DNA of 64,000 nucleotides, taken from the NCBI GenBank assembly GCA_030737875.1, contig CM060912.1, forward strand, positions 262,184,231-262,248,230, read 5' to 3'. The notes below the pieces were generated by a model. The model searched no databases, had not been told where the DNA came from, and saw only the letters and a program-made list of their open reading frames with translations. This DNA comes from Allium sativum. Lineage: Eukaryota > Streptophyta > Magnoliopsida > Asparagales > Amaryllidaceae. Positions 32,651 to 44,989 of this stretch are shown here, in pieces; positions within the stretch are counted from its first letter, which is position 1; every line of letters begins with the position of its first letter. The position numbers were made by a program, and so were the translations under genes.

Positions 32651-33790
32651 AAACCCTAGTTACGCTGTCCTTTTCAGCAGTAACCCACTTAGATGTATCA
32701 CGATACCCTGGGACTAGGCAGGGTGGGGCACGATTACTGGGCTGATTGTAAGCGACCAGAACGACGGCTGAGTTGGTGCACCATTGTAGGTTCAGGCGGA
32801 CTATGGTCGTGCACGTAGTCCGGAGTTGAAAAAGCAGGCATTGGGCACCAGTAGGTTTACACTGTGCGTGCTTGATTCATGTCGGTGGTTGGCACCCTAG
32901 GGCTTGATACACCCTATGGTGGACCTAGCATAGGTGACTACATTCGTGATAGGCTCGTATGACACAGACACATGAACGAGATAGGACTTGTAGGGAGCCG
33001 ATCGATTAATAGATCGTTTCGTGAGACCAAGTAATGGGTCATTTCATGACGTTGGGCAAGGGATCATTTTATAGTCAACACATGACACAGGTTGGGATAC
33101 TAGTACGGGTGGTGCAGAGCAAATAGATATCATAGAAATACTTTAATGGTGAAGCAGAAAAATCTTGCGATGCTTGATAGAAATCTTGCAAATTTATACT
33201 TAGTTTATCTTGAATGGGAACCTTGCGATGTTATACTTGACAAAAATCATATGAGGTTATTCTTAGTTATCTTTCCTGTAGCTTATCTTGTCATCATGCT
33301 TATGTTTACTTTCAGTTTATTCATGTCATGTTATCTTTACCTGTTTCTATGCTGAAAGTCTCTAGGACTTACTCAGTCTTTATGACTGACCCGTTTAGTT
33401 TCGCCCCTTTTTCTTCTGTCCCCCCCAGGTTCGCAGGGTGGGAATACAGCTTAGTTCGGATCTTACCAAGCTCCAAGGCTCTTTCTTGTACGACTTGGAT
33501 TTCTCTTGGCTATGCCTTGCTTTGCTTTATTAGGGAATACTACAACTTATTTTATGCTTCTTTGTTTTTGAGCAAGACAGATATTTTAACTATGTAATTG
33601 GGTATTGGAAGTTGATGGACTTTTATTGTAAACAATTATATTTAATAAATGATTTGAAGTACTTCCACTTTACTTTTCGCTGTTTTATATATGTTTGTCT
33701 TGTAATATTCCTGTTCCAGTACCCATAATGCTCCATTGAATTAAGGCATTCCCTTTGTGAGTGACCTTAACGGAAATGGGGTGTTACATT

Positions 33791-33802
33791 TGGTATCAGA
33801 GC
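33791..33802 (+). other. Primer-binding site of B
   Basis: TGGTATCAGAGC lies two bases after the LTR end, initiator tRNA-Met type. Confidence 0.92.
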
Positions 33803-35988
33803 AGAAGGTTACCAGACTGGGCAAAAGCTTTTAAAAACCTTCTGAAATTATTTTCAAAACGTTTACAAAGAAGCATTTTTCTAAAGAAAAGTTTTGTTTT
33901 ACGAAAGGCATATTCCCCTAAGCCATATGCACTATCTTTTGATTCTCTCCTTGAGTCTCTTCTCTCTTTCTTTTTCACCATAGTTTTGTGGGCGTACGAC
34001 ACATGTCGGAGGACCAAGGAGTGCCCAACCTCCATCTGTAGTCGCAGTAGTTTTACTTGCGACTAATCTTATTTCAAGCTTTGTAGGGTTGCCGTGTGAT
34101 GGAGGTAGCTTTCGAGAAACTTGTCAACAAGCTATACAAAGATAGTAAGAACGAGGATAAAGAACACAAGCCTAAGGATGAGAAACTTGTTGATAAGGCG
34201 TAATCCACGAAGGAGGAAAAAGGTGAAAAGGAAGAGGCCAAAGTGGAAGAATATAAAACCCATGACAAGATAGAGTATCTTTAGTATGGTAAAAAGGGAC
34301 ATGTAGTAGGACAAGGACAAGATCTTCGAGAGGGCAATTGTATGCTCTCACTACTAGCGTACCTAAGAGAGGTGGTAACGTTTCTGTTAAGGGTTCAGCT
34401 TTTCTTTTCTAGCATCCCATTAGAACTTTGTTTTTGTACATCGCATCCTTTTAATTTTGCTTCGATAGTTGAGTCTCTGCACCTTAGTACTAGCGTAGTA
34501 GAGGATCCCATTTTGTCTCAAATCCTATAGGGAAATTGGCTCATTTATTCATGATTTGTTTGGATTTGAGAATGTCTATGCTAAGTGTTAAGTTTAGAAG
34601 TAATGCTTACGTTTTTGGGCTATGGGTTGATTCTAGGGATGGAGTGGTTACCCAGTAAGGGTGCCATTCTCGGTTTTGAAAAGAGGGTAGTTAGATTCTT
34701 GACTTGCCTTGGTAATGCCCTCGAAGTCTAGTGTAACCTTTAGGGTTCTATCAGGATTTGTTACCTAGAATCTCTTGACACATTTATTGGTAATTTATTT
34801 ATCCGATCGAGTAGTGTTCGCCACTAAGGCGGATGGTTCATTTCGCTTATGCATGAGTTATAGAAAATCACCTTGGTAAGTACATCTAGCAACATGGTTG
34901 GCATTTGTTTGTTTTCAAGAGATAATTCTTCTGCGTGGAATACCTTATAGTGAGTAAACGAGATCCAGGATTCACTAGTGAATTTTGGAGAGCTTGCATG
35001 AAACCATGAGTATGCAATTAGGTTTAAGCCAAATATACTAGAAGAAGAATAAGTAAAAGTGCAACGAGAGGCAACAGTGGAATGAGTTCCAACCCATATT
35101 TTGGAAACAAGAATTAAGAAGCTACGAAATTGTGAAGTTAAAGACGGTGAAAACACAATGGAGTTAAGCTCAAGGAAATGCGACTTAGAAGATTGAAGAC
35201 TAGATACGCGTATCATATCTCTTTCTAAGAGTATATCCTTGATCCCTCTTTTCCTGTAGAGCTTATTTACATGCTATCTTTCAAGTATATCCTCTCGGTC
35301 CTATTCTAAATCCCATTTCTGTTAGAAACCCCATAGGGAGCATGACTCGTCTGTTAGCAATTCTTTGGGTGTCAGCCTGATGTTGATTTCGGTCTTCGGG
35401 GCTGGTACTTAGGGAGTTCTTCTCCAAATCAGTATATATGTGACATAGATTTCCAGTTTTGACATTGCCTAATGGGCACAAGTTTTTACTTGCTTTTATC
35501 ATTCGGCTATACCTTTAGGTAGGAACAATTGGGTGTAAACATGTGTCTGAGACATGTTATGATTGATGGTTGCAAGTGGTTGCAAGTGGTTGCTCGTGGA
35601 TGCATTTACACATTAGGCACTAGATCGGCTCAGTCACCTTTAATATTGCATATGCATGAGTGTTTATACTTCTTTATGGATGAATTTGAATGTGTTATCA
35701 TGTGGATGTTGCATATGGATAGATGGTTTTGCACACATGTAGTGTTATTGTGACTAGGACTATTTGCATACATGTTGGACTCATGGCACTAAACATATTT
35801 TGCATTAAGAAGATCAATCAGGCATGATCATTTGCATTAGACAAGGAACATATACACACACTTTCTGCATATGTCCATACAGCATTAGAAATCTCTTAAG
35901 GACGATGGATACCTGTGATTGATGATTGAGTAGATGGATGATTGGACGGTAGGACACATTCTTCTTAACTTGAAGATTTCGGGGACGA
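33803..35988 (+). pseudogene. Shrunken gag-pol remnant of B
   Basis: Starts with a leader and an A-like gag start (ATG 34003, MSEDQGVP by frame), then jumps to a Gag C-terminal piece (FEKLVNKL, lysine/glutamate-rich, 34096-34260). Protease pieces follow (about 34410-34740, with ESLHLSTSVVEDP and GLILGMEWL, the DSG motif lost). Next come a scrap of RT (about 34810-34865), a scrap of integrase (RDPGFTSEFW, about 34960) and the chromodomain-side end (EATVE...RIKKLRN, about 35070-35130). Order follows A, but every domain is deleted or stopped. The last ~500 bases are the shared 3' untranslated text. It cannot encode any enzyme. Confidence 0.82.
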
Positions 35989-36009
35989 AATCCTTTAAGG
36001 AGGGGAAAA
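35989..36009 (+). other. Polypurine tract of B
   Basis: AAATCCTTTAAGGAGGGGAAA lies directly before the 3' LTR TG. Confidence 0.82.
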
Positions 36010-39000
36010 TGTAACAACTCGAATTTTTATAACATGTTAAAACGAGAAATCAAGGCAGAATTAAATTTTAAAATCAGAATCAAGGGAAACGGGTTGCGCC
36101 ATTGTGTTTGTCTTGAAATTCTGCTTGGAAACGAGTCCGAGTTTGCGAGAATCGGAGTCCGTATGAGGGAGATATGACCCTCCGAAGTTTCAGAAATTTT
36201 CAGAGTTCAAAACAGTTCGAATTCAAGTTCAAATTCAAATTTCAAAACCCAGACAGACTGGGCGGGAAAAATCCCGCCCAGCACCCAGGTCGACTGGGGA
36301 GTCGACTGGGCAGTCGACCCCACCTGACCAGGTCGACTGGGCAGTCGACCTGGGTATCGACCTGGTCCCCGAGTCTGTTTTTGAGCCAGAGTTCGTTCTG
36401 ATGTTTCCAGTCCGATTTCTGTCCAGATTCGTCCACCTAATCCTATATAAACAGCCCCCTAGCCCCATTCTCTCTACACCATTTCATTCTGTCCTTATGC
36501 TGCCTTTGAGAAAATCAAAATAGATAAATTAAAATAAAACACGAAGACTAATTCTTGATGGATGAATTGACAGCAACAACGCCTAGAGCATATTGAATCA
36601 AATCAGAAGATTAATCAAGTTAGACATTTCAACGTGACAACGAATCGATTTGTCCTCTCTTAGTCAATCAATGTAAGTGCTAGTTACTTTTAGATATAAA
36701 TATCTAATTATAATATGGCTATGAAATAAAGTGGAATTGGATCTAAGTATGTTTATCGATTCAGATCTATTTCTGTTGAATCTTGAGTTTTTGAGATTTG
36801 TCTATCTTTATTCTCATGCCATGTTATGATCTATTTAGCAGTTTTCTTGATTCGTAATGATGTTATCATCAAGTTGTAATCTTTATGCCTATCATGATGA
36901 TTTATGCTGTTTTCTTTCTGATCTTGTTCTTATTGCAACTTCTACCTCCCCCTATTTATTTTCTTTTGATGAACCTTGGTCAATTTCGGACCTAGGCCTA
37001 AACCGCAATTTGCGTACAATTGAATACGGGGGAATATTGGGATAATACCTATTTGGATATATGTGTTTGGTGGAATTAATGGCATAACATAAAAGTTGGA
37101 TATTTGGGTATTACTACAATTAACATGAAATTGAATATTTGGGTATTATCATTATAATAGTAATTGCAAGAATGGGGATTGTCATATATAATTTGGCATG
37201 GATCTTGGTATATGTAATTTGGCTAGAACTCGTTATGGGTAAATTGGTGTAAACATGGAATACATGTAGTTTGGTATGAAACTTGACCTGTGTAAAATGG
37301 CTAGAAACTTGATATATATGTAGATCGACATGAGTTGAACATATGTAAATTTGCTAGAATTGGGCATATGTAAATCGGCATGAAAAATTAGAACTTGGGC
37401 ATATATATTAATATGTAAAGTTGGGAATTTGAAACATGCAAATGATTGTGTATTGGATAATTTACTTGAACATTATTATAGGTTAAATATGGCCTAAGTT
37501 GGTTTTTAGGTAGCTGGCATGTATTATAAGTAAAAAGGCTATAGCTTGGCATAACTTTATGGCGAATTATGGTAATACTTTGGGAACACGTTTTGGAGCA
37601 AAAACGTGAGTTATGAACTTGGTAATTGGCATATAACTGGAAATATGAACGTGGTTGAAACCTGAATTGGTTATGAACATGAATTACGATAAAAAGCAAA
37701 ACCTGAAACATGAACGCTGTTATAACATGAACCTGGATATGGACATGAAACTCGCCATGAAACTAGACACGAACTTGACATGAAACTTGAACATGGACAT
37801 GACATTAGAATGAACTTGAAAATGGCCAACTCGAAGTTGGGTTGAGTTTGCAGTGTAAATCTACCCGGAACCGCCCGGCGAATCCAATGACTGCAAACAA
37901 TAAGATCCAATGTGGGTAGTTGGTCATATCGCGCTTAAGACTCGAGGTTAGACTAGGTTGTGGTGTAAATCTGCCCGGAACCGCCCGGTGAATCCAGTAA
38001 CCACAACAACTAGTCTAATGTGAGAGGTTGGAGTGCATTAATGAATTAATGCCACATGATAGGGTTAATTCATGAACCACTTGAATATACTTAACCAATT
38101 TGACACGATGACTTGATAGGGTTAAGTTATGAACAACTTGAATATACTTAACCAATTTGACACGATGACTTGATAGGGTTAAGTCATGAACCGCTTGAAT
38201 ATACTTAACCAATTTGACATGATGACTTGATAGGGTTAAGTCATGAACCGCTTGAACATACTTAACCAACTTGACACATGATTCGTAGGGCTAAGTCACG
38301 AACTTGAACGACAACACTTAGCCAAGTTGACATGACACGTAGACGGGTTAAGTCACGAATTTGAATGACAACACTTAACCAACTTGACATGCTAGACTGA
38401 TGGGGTTAAGTCTCGAATTTAAATGACAACACTTAACCTACTGGACAGAAACCCTAGTTACGCGGTCCTTTTCAGCAGTAACCCACTTAGATGTATCACG
38501 ATACCCTGGGACTAGGCAGGGTGGGGCACGATTACTAGGCTGATTGTAAGCTACCAGAACGACAGCTGAGTTGGTGCACCATTGTAGGTTCAGGCGGACT
38601 ATGGTCGTGCACGTAGTCCGAAGTTGAAAAAGCAGGCATTGGGCACCAGTAGGTTTACACTATGCGTACTTGATTCGTGTCGGTGGTTGGCACCCTAGGG
38701 CTTGATACACCCTATGGTAGACCTAGCACAGGTGACTACATTCGTGATAGGGCCGTATGACACAGACACATGAACGAGATAGGACTTGTAGGGAGCTGAT
38801 CGATTAATAGATCGTTTCGTGAGACCAAGTAATGGGTTATTTCATGACATTGGGCAAGGGATCATTTTATAGTCAACACATGACACGGGTTGGGATACTA
38901 GTACGGGTGGTGCAGAGCAAATAGATATCATAGAAATACTTTAATGGTGAAGCAGAGAAATCTTGCGATGCTTGATAGAAATCTTGCGAATTTATACTTA

Positions 39001-39595
39001 GTTTATCTTGAATGGGAACCTTGCGATGTTATACTTGACAAAAATCATATGAGGTTATTCTTAGTTATCTTTTCTATAGCTTATCTTGTCATTATGCTTA
39101 TGTTTACTTTCAGTTTATTCATGTCATGTTATATCTTTACCTGTTTCTATGCTGAAAGTCACTAGGACTTACTCAGTCTTTATGACTAACTCGTTTTGTT
39201 TCGCCTCTTTTTCTTCCGTTCCCCCCCCCCCCAGGTTCGCAGGGTGGGAATACAGCTTAGTTCGGATCTTACCAAGCTCCAAGGCTCTTTCTTGTACGGC
39301 TTGGATTTATCTTGGCTATGGCTTGCTTTGCTTTATTGGGGAATACTACAACTTATTTTATGCTTCTTTGTTTTTGAGCAAGACAAATATTTTAACTATG
39401 TAATTGGGTATTGGAAGTTAATGGACTTTTATTGTAAACAATTATATTTAATAAATGATTTGAAGTACTTCCACTTTACTTTCCGCTGTTTTATATATGT
39501 CTGTCTTGTAATGTTCCTGTTCCAGTACCCATAATGCTCCATTGAAGTTAAGGCATTCCCTTTGTGAGTGACCTTAACGGATGTAGGGTGTTACA
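36010..39595 (+). repeat. Right (3') LTR of B
   Basis: Same landmarks as the left LTR: GTCGAC cluster 36287-36363 (two more units), TATA 36444-36451, GTAAGT 36673-36678, stem-loops 37837-37910 and 37948-38018, 57-base repeats 38060-38440 and terminal hairpin 39548-39577. Both stem-loops keep their pairing despite point differences nearby. Confidence 0.94.
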
Positions 39596-40547
39596 CCATG
39601 GATGATATTCTGATTTTCTTCCGGAATGAGGAAGAGCATAAGACGCACTTGAGAGTTATTTTGGAAATCTTGCGAAAGCTGAGAGATAAGCTTTCAAAGT
39701 GTCATTTCTGGAAGAGTGAAGTAAGGTTCTTAGGCCATGTTGTTTCTGGAAATGGAACAGCGGTTGACCCCGCTAAAGTGACAGCAATCTAGGACTGGGA
39801 AAGACCTAAGAATGCGACAGATGTTCGTAGTTTACCTGGGTTTGCAGGATATTATCGCCGTTTTATAGAGGATTTCTCCAAGATAGTTGCGCCACTAACA
39901 GGACTGACGAAAAAGAATCAGGTGTTCACATGGTATACAAAGTGTGAGCAAAACTTTCAGAATCATGAAAGAGAGATTGTGCTCCTGTTTTTACGATTCC
40001 AAATGGGAATGTGGAAATGATGGTATACACTGATGCATGTGGTATTGTACTTGGAGCAGTGCCGATGCAGAAGGATAAGGTTGTGGCCTACGTAAGTCGA
40101 CAGCTGAAGCCGTATGAAAGGAATTATCCAACTCATGATTTGGAGTTGGCAGCAAGCTTGTTTGCTCTGAAAATGTGGAGACATTACTTGTTGGGAGTTC
40201 GATTCGAGTTGTTTACCGATCACAAGTCGTTGAAGTATCTTTTCTCCCAAAGGGATTTGAAACTTCGACAGCAGCGGTGGTTAGAGTTTCTGGCATCGTA
40301 TGATTTTGGTATATCCTATACTGCTGGTAAAGGTAACTCAGTGGCAGATGCATTTAGTCGAAGAAACGCAAGTTTGGAAGCGATGTTTTTGGAATGGAAA
40401 CACCTCGAGTACTTGTCAGGATTTGATTTCAGACCACGGTGTGAGTTGGAACCTAAAATGTTGGCATGCTTATCGATAAGACCTACTCTCATCGAAAGGA
40501 TTGGCAAGGGCCAAAAGCGTGATGCAAAGCTTGTCGAGATTATTTAG
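39596..40547 (+). pseudogene. C reverse transcriptase second half and RNase H
   Basis: Resumes after the CCATG duplication with MDDILIF, giving the catalytic Asp pair, then [17 protein letters not shown], a stop near 39790, RSL.GFAGYYRRFIEDFSKI, a shift near 39970, and a well-kept RNase H ([35 protein letters not shown]) in a 178-codon frame from 40011. RNase H acidic residues are all present. The split lies exactly at the RT active site. Confidence 0.88.
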
Positions 40548-41917
40548 AAGTTGGAACCAGAGGATAAAGAATTCAAGGTCGATCGAGAAGGTTGGTTTTG
40601 AAAGAAAGGACGGTTGGTTGTTCCTGATATCGATGGATTAAGAGATGAGGTTCTGAGGGAATGTCATCACTTGAAGTTGACGATTCATCCCGGTGGTAAT
40701 AAGATGTATCAGGACATGAAGCGAACCTACTACTGGGAAAGTATGAAAAGGGGTGTTGGAAAGTTCATTTCCACGTGTATGAACTGTCAGTTGGTGAAAG
40801 ATGAATAGAAGAAGCCAAGTGGATTGCTTCAACCATTGTAAGTTCCTACGTGGAAGTGAGAGCATATATCGATGGACTACCTAGAACCAGGACATGAAAC
40901 AAAGGAATTTGGGTCATCGTGGATTGTTTGACCAAAAGTGCATGGTTTATTCCTGTCAAATCAATTAGGACAACATCGAAGTTGGCTGAGCTTTATATAA
41001 AATGGATAGTTTGATTCCATGGTATCCCGAAGAGCATAGTGAGTGATCGAGATCCATTGTTCACGAGTGGATTTTGGAAGAGTTTGCAAGAAGCTATGGG
41101 AACCGAGTTATGTTTGAGTACGGCATATCATCCCCAAACTGTTGGTCAAACCGAGAGGGTTAACCAAGTTTTGGAAGATCTCCTGAGGGCTTCTGTATTG
41201 GACTTTGGAGGATCATGGGAAGACCATCTACATTTATTAGAGTTTGCGTATAATAACAGTTACCAATTGAGCATTGGGATGGCATCATACGAGGTGTTGT
41301 ATGGAAAACCTTGTAATTCTCGGGCCTATTGGTTAGAGACTGGAGACAAGTTGATATTTGGGCTTGAGATGATAAGAGAAACATCGGATTGTAGTGAGAT
41401 TGTTTGGCAACGGATGAAGGCAGCCCAAGACTGTCACAAGAGTTATGTCGATAAACGTCGAAAAGATTTGGAATTTGATGTTGGTGACATGGTTTTCATG
41501 AAGATTTCTCCATTAAAGCATGTTGTTCGATCCGAAAGTAAGGGAAAGTTGTCCCCGAGGTTTGTTGTACCATTTCCGATAGTCAAGTGGATTGGAAAGC
41601 TCGCATATAGATTGGATTTACCTGAGAAGATGACGAGTGTACACAATGTTTTCCGTGTGTCGTTTCGACGGAAGTGTGTGCATGGTTCGAATGTGTTGGT
41701 ATCTCCGGAACAGTATGAAGACCTAGAAGTTGAGACCGTAGTTACAAAATCTCTTAAGTCGCTTCGCGTTGTGGGGAATGACACGAAGCAGCTTAGGAGG
41801 AAGACAATTACGTTAGTCAAGGTGCAATGGAGTGAGGATAACGACGATTGTACATGGAAGACAGAAGAGAGTATGAAGACGACCCATTCAGAACTCTTCG
41901 TCAGTATGACCCATTAA
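40548..41917 (+). pseudogene. C integrase with chromodomain-like C-terminus, disrupted
   Basis: The zinc-binding region is clear (HHLKLTIHPGGNKMYQDMKR, C..C at about 40776-40790) within 40614-40808. The first part of the core (40809-41038) is broken by stops and shifts. A 292-codon open piece (41039-41917) then gives [25 protein letters not shown] with Val replacing Glu in QTVGQ, PFEALYG-like text and a C-terminal [19 protein letters not shown] segment that fits a chromodomain. It ends at a natural TAA. The second Asp and the final Glu are present. Confidence 0.87.
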
Positions 41918-42104
41918 TGTCGTGTCACCTTACATCGGTGTAGCTTGTACTATCATTGTTAGAATTCTGCATGCTAGGTTAAGGCTATGGTTGCATGGCT
42001 TGATGGATGCTAGTTTGGATGGTAAATTGGTTGCACATAGATGATAAGCAAGCAGAATTGTTTTGGTTGCTTGTGTTTGCTTGGGATTTTGGGGGCGAAA
42101 TTTC
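41918..42104 (+). other. C 3' untranslated stretch
   Basis: Between the integrase stop and the polypurine tract; no gene or repeat recognised. Confidence 0.6.
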
Positions 42105-42119
42105 AAAAGGGGAGGAGAA
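42105..42119 (+). other. Polypurine tract of C
   Basis: AAAAGGGGAGGAGAA lies immediately before the 3' LTR. Confidence 0.88.
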
Positions 42120-44638
42120 TGTAACAACCTGCATTTACATATCAGAGGATAGTAAAATATTTTTATTTAATTCCCTGAGGGTTGAAGCAATTTCATATAT
42201 TGATATGTTGGTTATAGGGATGTGAGACATGTCCATAATTTTTACTAACTTTATTTGTGTCCATTTTGCCCATGTCAGTCTTGTACAGGGCATAACTTTT
42301 GACTGGGACCGAATTAGGTGCTGAGGTCAGATTCATTGGAAAGGAAATAGTGTTGTCAATTCCGTATAGTGGTCACATTGAAGATTTGGTTTAGCGGTTT
42401 GGGAGGAATCACTGTTTTTGTGTTTCACAATTTCTGTTCAGGTTTTTAGAGCCATTGATGGGTTGATTTGAGGAGGCTCATTAATGGGATGATTTGAGGA
42501 GGCCCATTAATGAGCTGGTGAGAGGCTATAAATAGGGGGTTAGAGGCATGGAGAATAGTTTACTTTCTTCATTCTCTCGTTTGGTTGAGCTTGTGATCCT
42601 CCTTGCTCAATCGAATACACCTTTCCACCACCAAAATTCTAGATCTACATAAGAGAATCGAAGATCTACATTGTTTGAAGCTAGATCTACATCAAGTGAA
42701 GAGAGATAGCATCAAATCAAGAGGATGAAGCATATTCTTTGCTGTCCGGATTGAGAATTTAGCGATTTCAAGTTAATTCGAAAAATTGGTGAGTGATAAG
42801 CATCTCTCACACGGATTCGATCAAGTATATGGATTATTTGATCTTATTTTCAGCATTTTAAGTTGTTTTCACCAAGATCTACGTCATGCTATGTATATTT
42901 TCATTTGAGTCACCATATGATCTAATCTAGCAACTTAAAACCAGTAATTTCTTATGTAAATTCATATGTTTATGCAAGTTAGATCCATTGCTTTAGTTTA
43001 TTCATTGATTAATCAAGATTTGGTGAATTTAATATGATTATTAATGAATAATTGTCATTTTAGTGTTGTTGATGATTTCATAAAGTGTTGATGGTTGAAT
43101 TAGATGGGTTGGTTGCATCGATATGGGTCATTGGTGATCTAGAAAGTTGGGTCGTTGATGATCCAAAGAGTCTGGCCATTGGTGATCCAGGGAGTTGGGT
43201 CGTTGGTGATCAATAGAGTCAGGTCGTTGGTGATCCAGGGAGTTGGATCATTGATGATCCATAGAGTTGGGTCATTGGTGATCCAGGGATTTGGTCATTG
43301 GTAATCCATAGAGTCGGGTCGTTTGTGACCTGATGAGTCGGGTTGAAACACCATGTGTCAAATATTGACCAAATGATGTATGTTTTTCGCTCGATGGTGG
43401 TTGTGTCTTCGAAGTGAATTCAAGTAGGATTGTTCGAAGTGTTGTGAAGTATTCATTGATCATCGTAATGCAACGAAGTGAAGACGACTCAAGGTGGTGA
43501 GCTTGTGGATAATGGCTACTCGAGAAGGGGTTGAGTTTATGAACGGTCATCGGGTTGGATGGCTAGAGTATCGAAGGCTGAGGGAATCGTTGTCGTAGGT
43601 TCTAGTGGACTCAAAGCATGGGCATAATAGATATGCCTACAAGACAAGAAGTGACTGGTCGAGTACCCTTGGCAGCTCAACGGACCTAGATACGTTTCAT
43701 TGTACGACGTATGGAGTTTTTGCTAGAACCGAGGTTTACCATTAGCCTCTTGACAGTCGATGACAAGGTGTTTAGCTGGTCATATGATTAACGATGGTTT
43801 CGAAGCAGGATTGGCAGTGATAGCCAAAGTCATGGATGAATGATTGTTTGCATGTATCGTCTTATGTAGATTATTCGACGTCGAAGGAGATATCTCTTGG
43901 GTGCTTGTCTGATGTTGGTTTAGGCCTTCGGGGTTTGTGCTTGGGAGATATCGATACCAATTAGGATGGTCTACGCTTGATAACTGATTGCCATGAATGT
44001 ATTGTGGTTTCAAATTGTTTTTGTAAAGGCTATCACTATCGGATGTGGGGAAGATGGGTTTGGGTTCTTCTCTGGTGAGCTGGTAGATTTGTTGATTAAT
44101 CTACCTATTCTCATATACTTTATTGATGATGTTAGATAGCTGTTATATCGCTCACTAAGGTTGTTGTCTAACTCAAGGTTTTATGTTTCCCTATTATTAC
44201 ATTGGGTTGTTCATCCATTGTGTGGATGGGAAGACTGAGTAGTAGGTAATAGGTAGTAGATCTTAGTGGACGATGCTACAGATCGATGACGAGCTGGAGG
44301 CTTGCATACCGGTTTTCTACTATACATATTATGATGTTTTCCGCTGTTTGATGTATTCTCTAAGTGTTGTAGTGAGGCTTTTTGTACAGAGTTTGATGAT
44401 GTTATCCAACGTTGTTATGGATATTCCTTGATGATATGGAAGTTTAAAATTCTGTGCAATCATGCTTTACTACTATTGCCTGTTGTATATGTTATATTAT
44501 AATTTATCCTTGCGTTGTGAATTATACGACAGGTTCCTCTTGTGTTATATTACCTAGATGATCGTCCATAGCTTCCTGGCACACCTTTCAGGGCATTATT
44601 TTCCTTGTTAAGTGCACAATTTATGGGCGGTCATCACA
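42120..44638 (+). repeat. 3' LTR of element C
   Basis: 2,519 bp, TGTAACAACCTG to GGTCATCACA. TATAAATA at 42537-42544 and a GTGAGT donor-like site at 42789-42794, about 245 bases later, echo the layout of the other families, but I see no GTCGAC cluster or paired stem-loops. It holds a 24-base tandem array (43125-43339). It ends against the decayed gene at 44639; the expected duplication (GTGTA) has its partner outside the window. Confidence 0.9.
43125..43339 (+). repeat. 24-base tandem repeat, nine units, in LTR of C
   Basis: Units of GGGTC(A/G)TTGGTGATCCA with GAGTT or GAGTC ends, each 24 bases (one is 23). The 5' LTR part of this region lies outside the window, so copy-number stability cannot be judged. 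Confidence 0.85.
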
Positions 44639-44989
44639 GTGTACATGGTATCTGTTTTGTGTAGTTGTACATATCAGTTTATTATTTGTTAAGTATATGC
44701 AGCAACATGACATCGGTTTTGAGCTTATATATGTATCAGTTTTTAAGTTAATTTGATTCACACAGAAAAATAATATCAATTTTAGTTTATTTAAGTATCA
44801 GTTTGTAATCTAATTCAATATAAACAGCAAAATGATATCATTTTTCAGCTTATATATGTATCAGTTTGTAATCTTATTCAATATAAACAACAAAATGATA
44901 TTAGTTTTCAGCTTATATATGTATCAGTCTGTAATCTAATTCAATATAAACAGCAAATAAGATGAGATATCTAACATAAATTACGGTAC
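44639..44989. repeat. ~63-base tandem repeats, probable intron of the decayed gene
   Basis: About four imperfect units each with TATATATGTATCAGTTTGTA, then ATTCAATATAAACAGCAAA and GATATCAGTTTTCAGCT-like text. The array follows (in minus sense) a good CAG|GTACCG donor at about 44990, so it looks like the start of an intron cut off by element C. Confidence 0.6.

Larger units (their letters stand above)
30243..33788 (+). repeat. Left (5') LTR of B
   Basis: Starts TGTAACAACCCG and ends GGGTGTTACA. In order it contains the shared U3 motif (about 30325-30410), GTCGAC cluster (30521-30580), TATATAAA (30657-30664), GTAAGT (30886-30891), an AT-rich tract with degenerate ~40-base TTTGGC(A/T)(A/T)GAA-type units (about 31310-31640), stem-loops (32038-32111 and 32149-32219), a 57-base tandem array (32265-32650) and a terminal hairpin (33741-33770). 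It lies sense to the plus strand, so these can be read directly. Confidence 0.94.
30243..39595 (+). mobile_element. Element B: non-autonomous Gypsy element in the RT of C
   Basis: 9,353 bp with LTRs 30243-33788 (3,546 bp) and 36010-39595 (3,586 bp) and CCATG duplications. The internal part is only 2,221 bp and contains short, out-of-order-free remnants of gag, protease, RT, integrase and chromodomain, each cut by deletions. Primer site and polypurine tract are intact, so it could have been copied by a helper. By eye the LTRs differ by roughly 2-3 percent plus indels. Confidence 0.93.

Noticed and set aside
38015..38269. Minus-strand frame of 84 codons made of 19-residue repeats in LTR of B
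   Set aside because: Produced by a 57-base tandem DNA repeat (divisible by three), present in both LTRs; not a protein repeat gene.
43125..43339. Regular repeats that could be taken for a CRISPR array
   Set aside because: 24-base units are directly adjacent with no unique spacers, inside a plant LTR.
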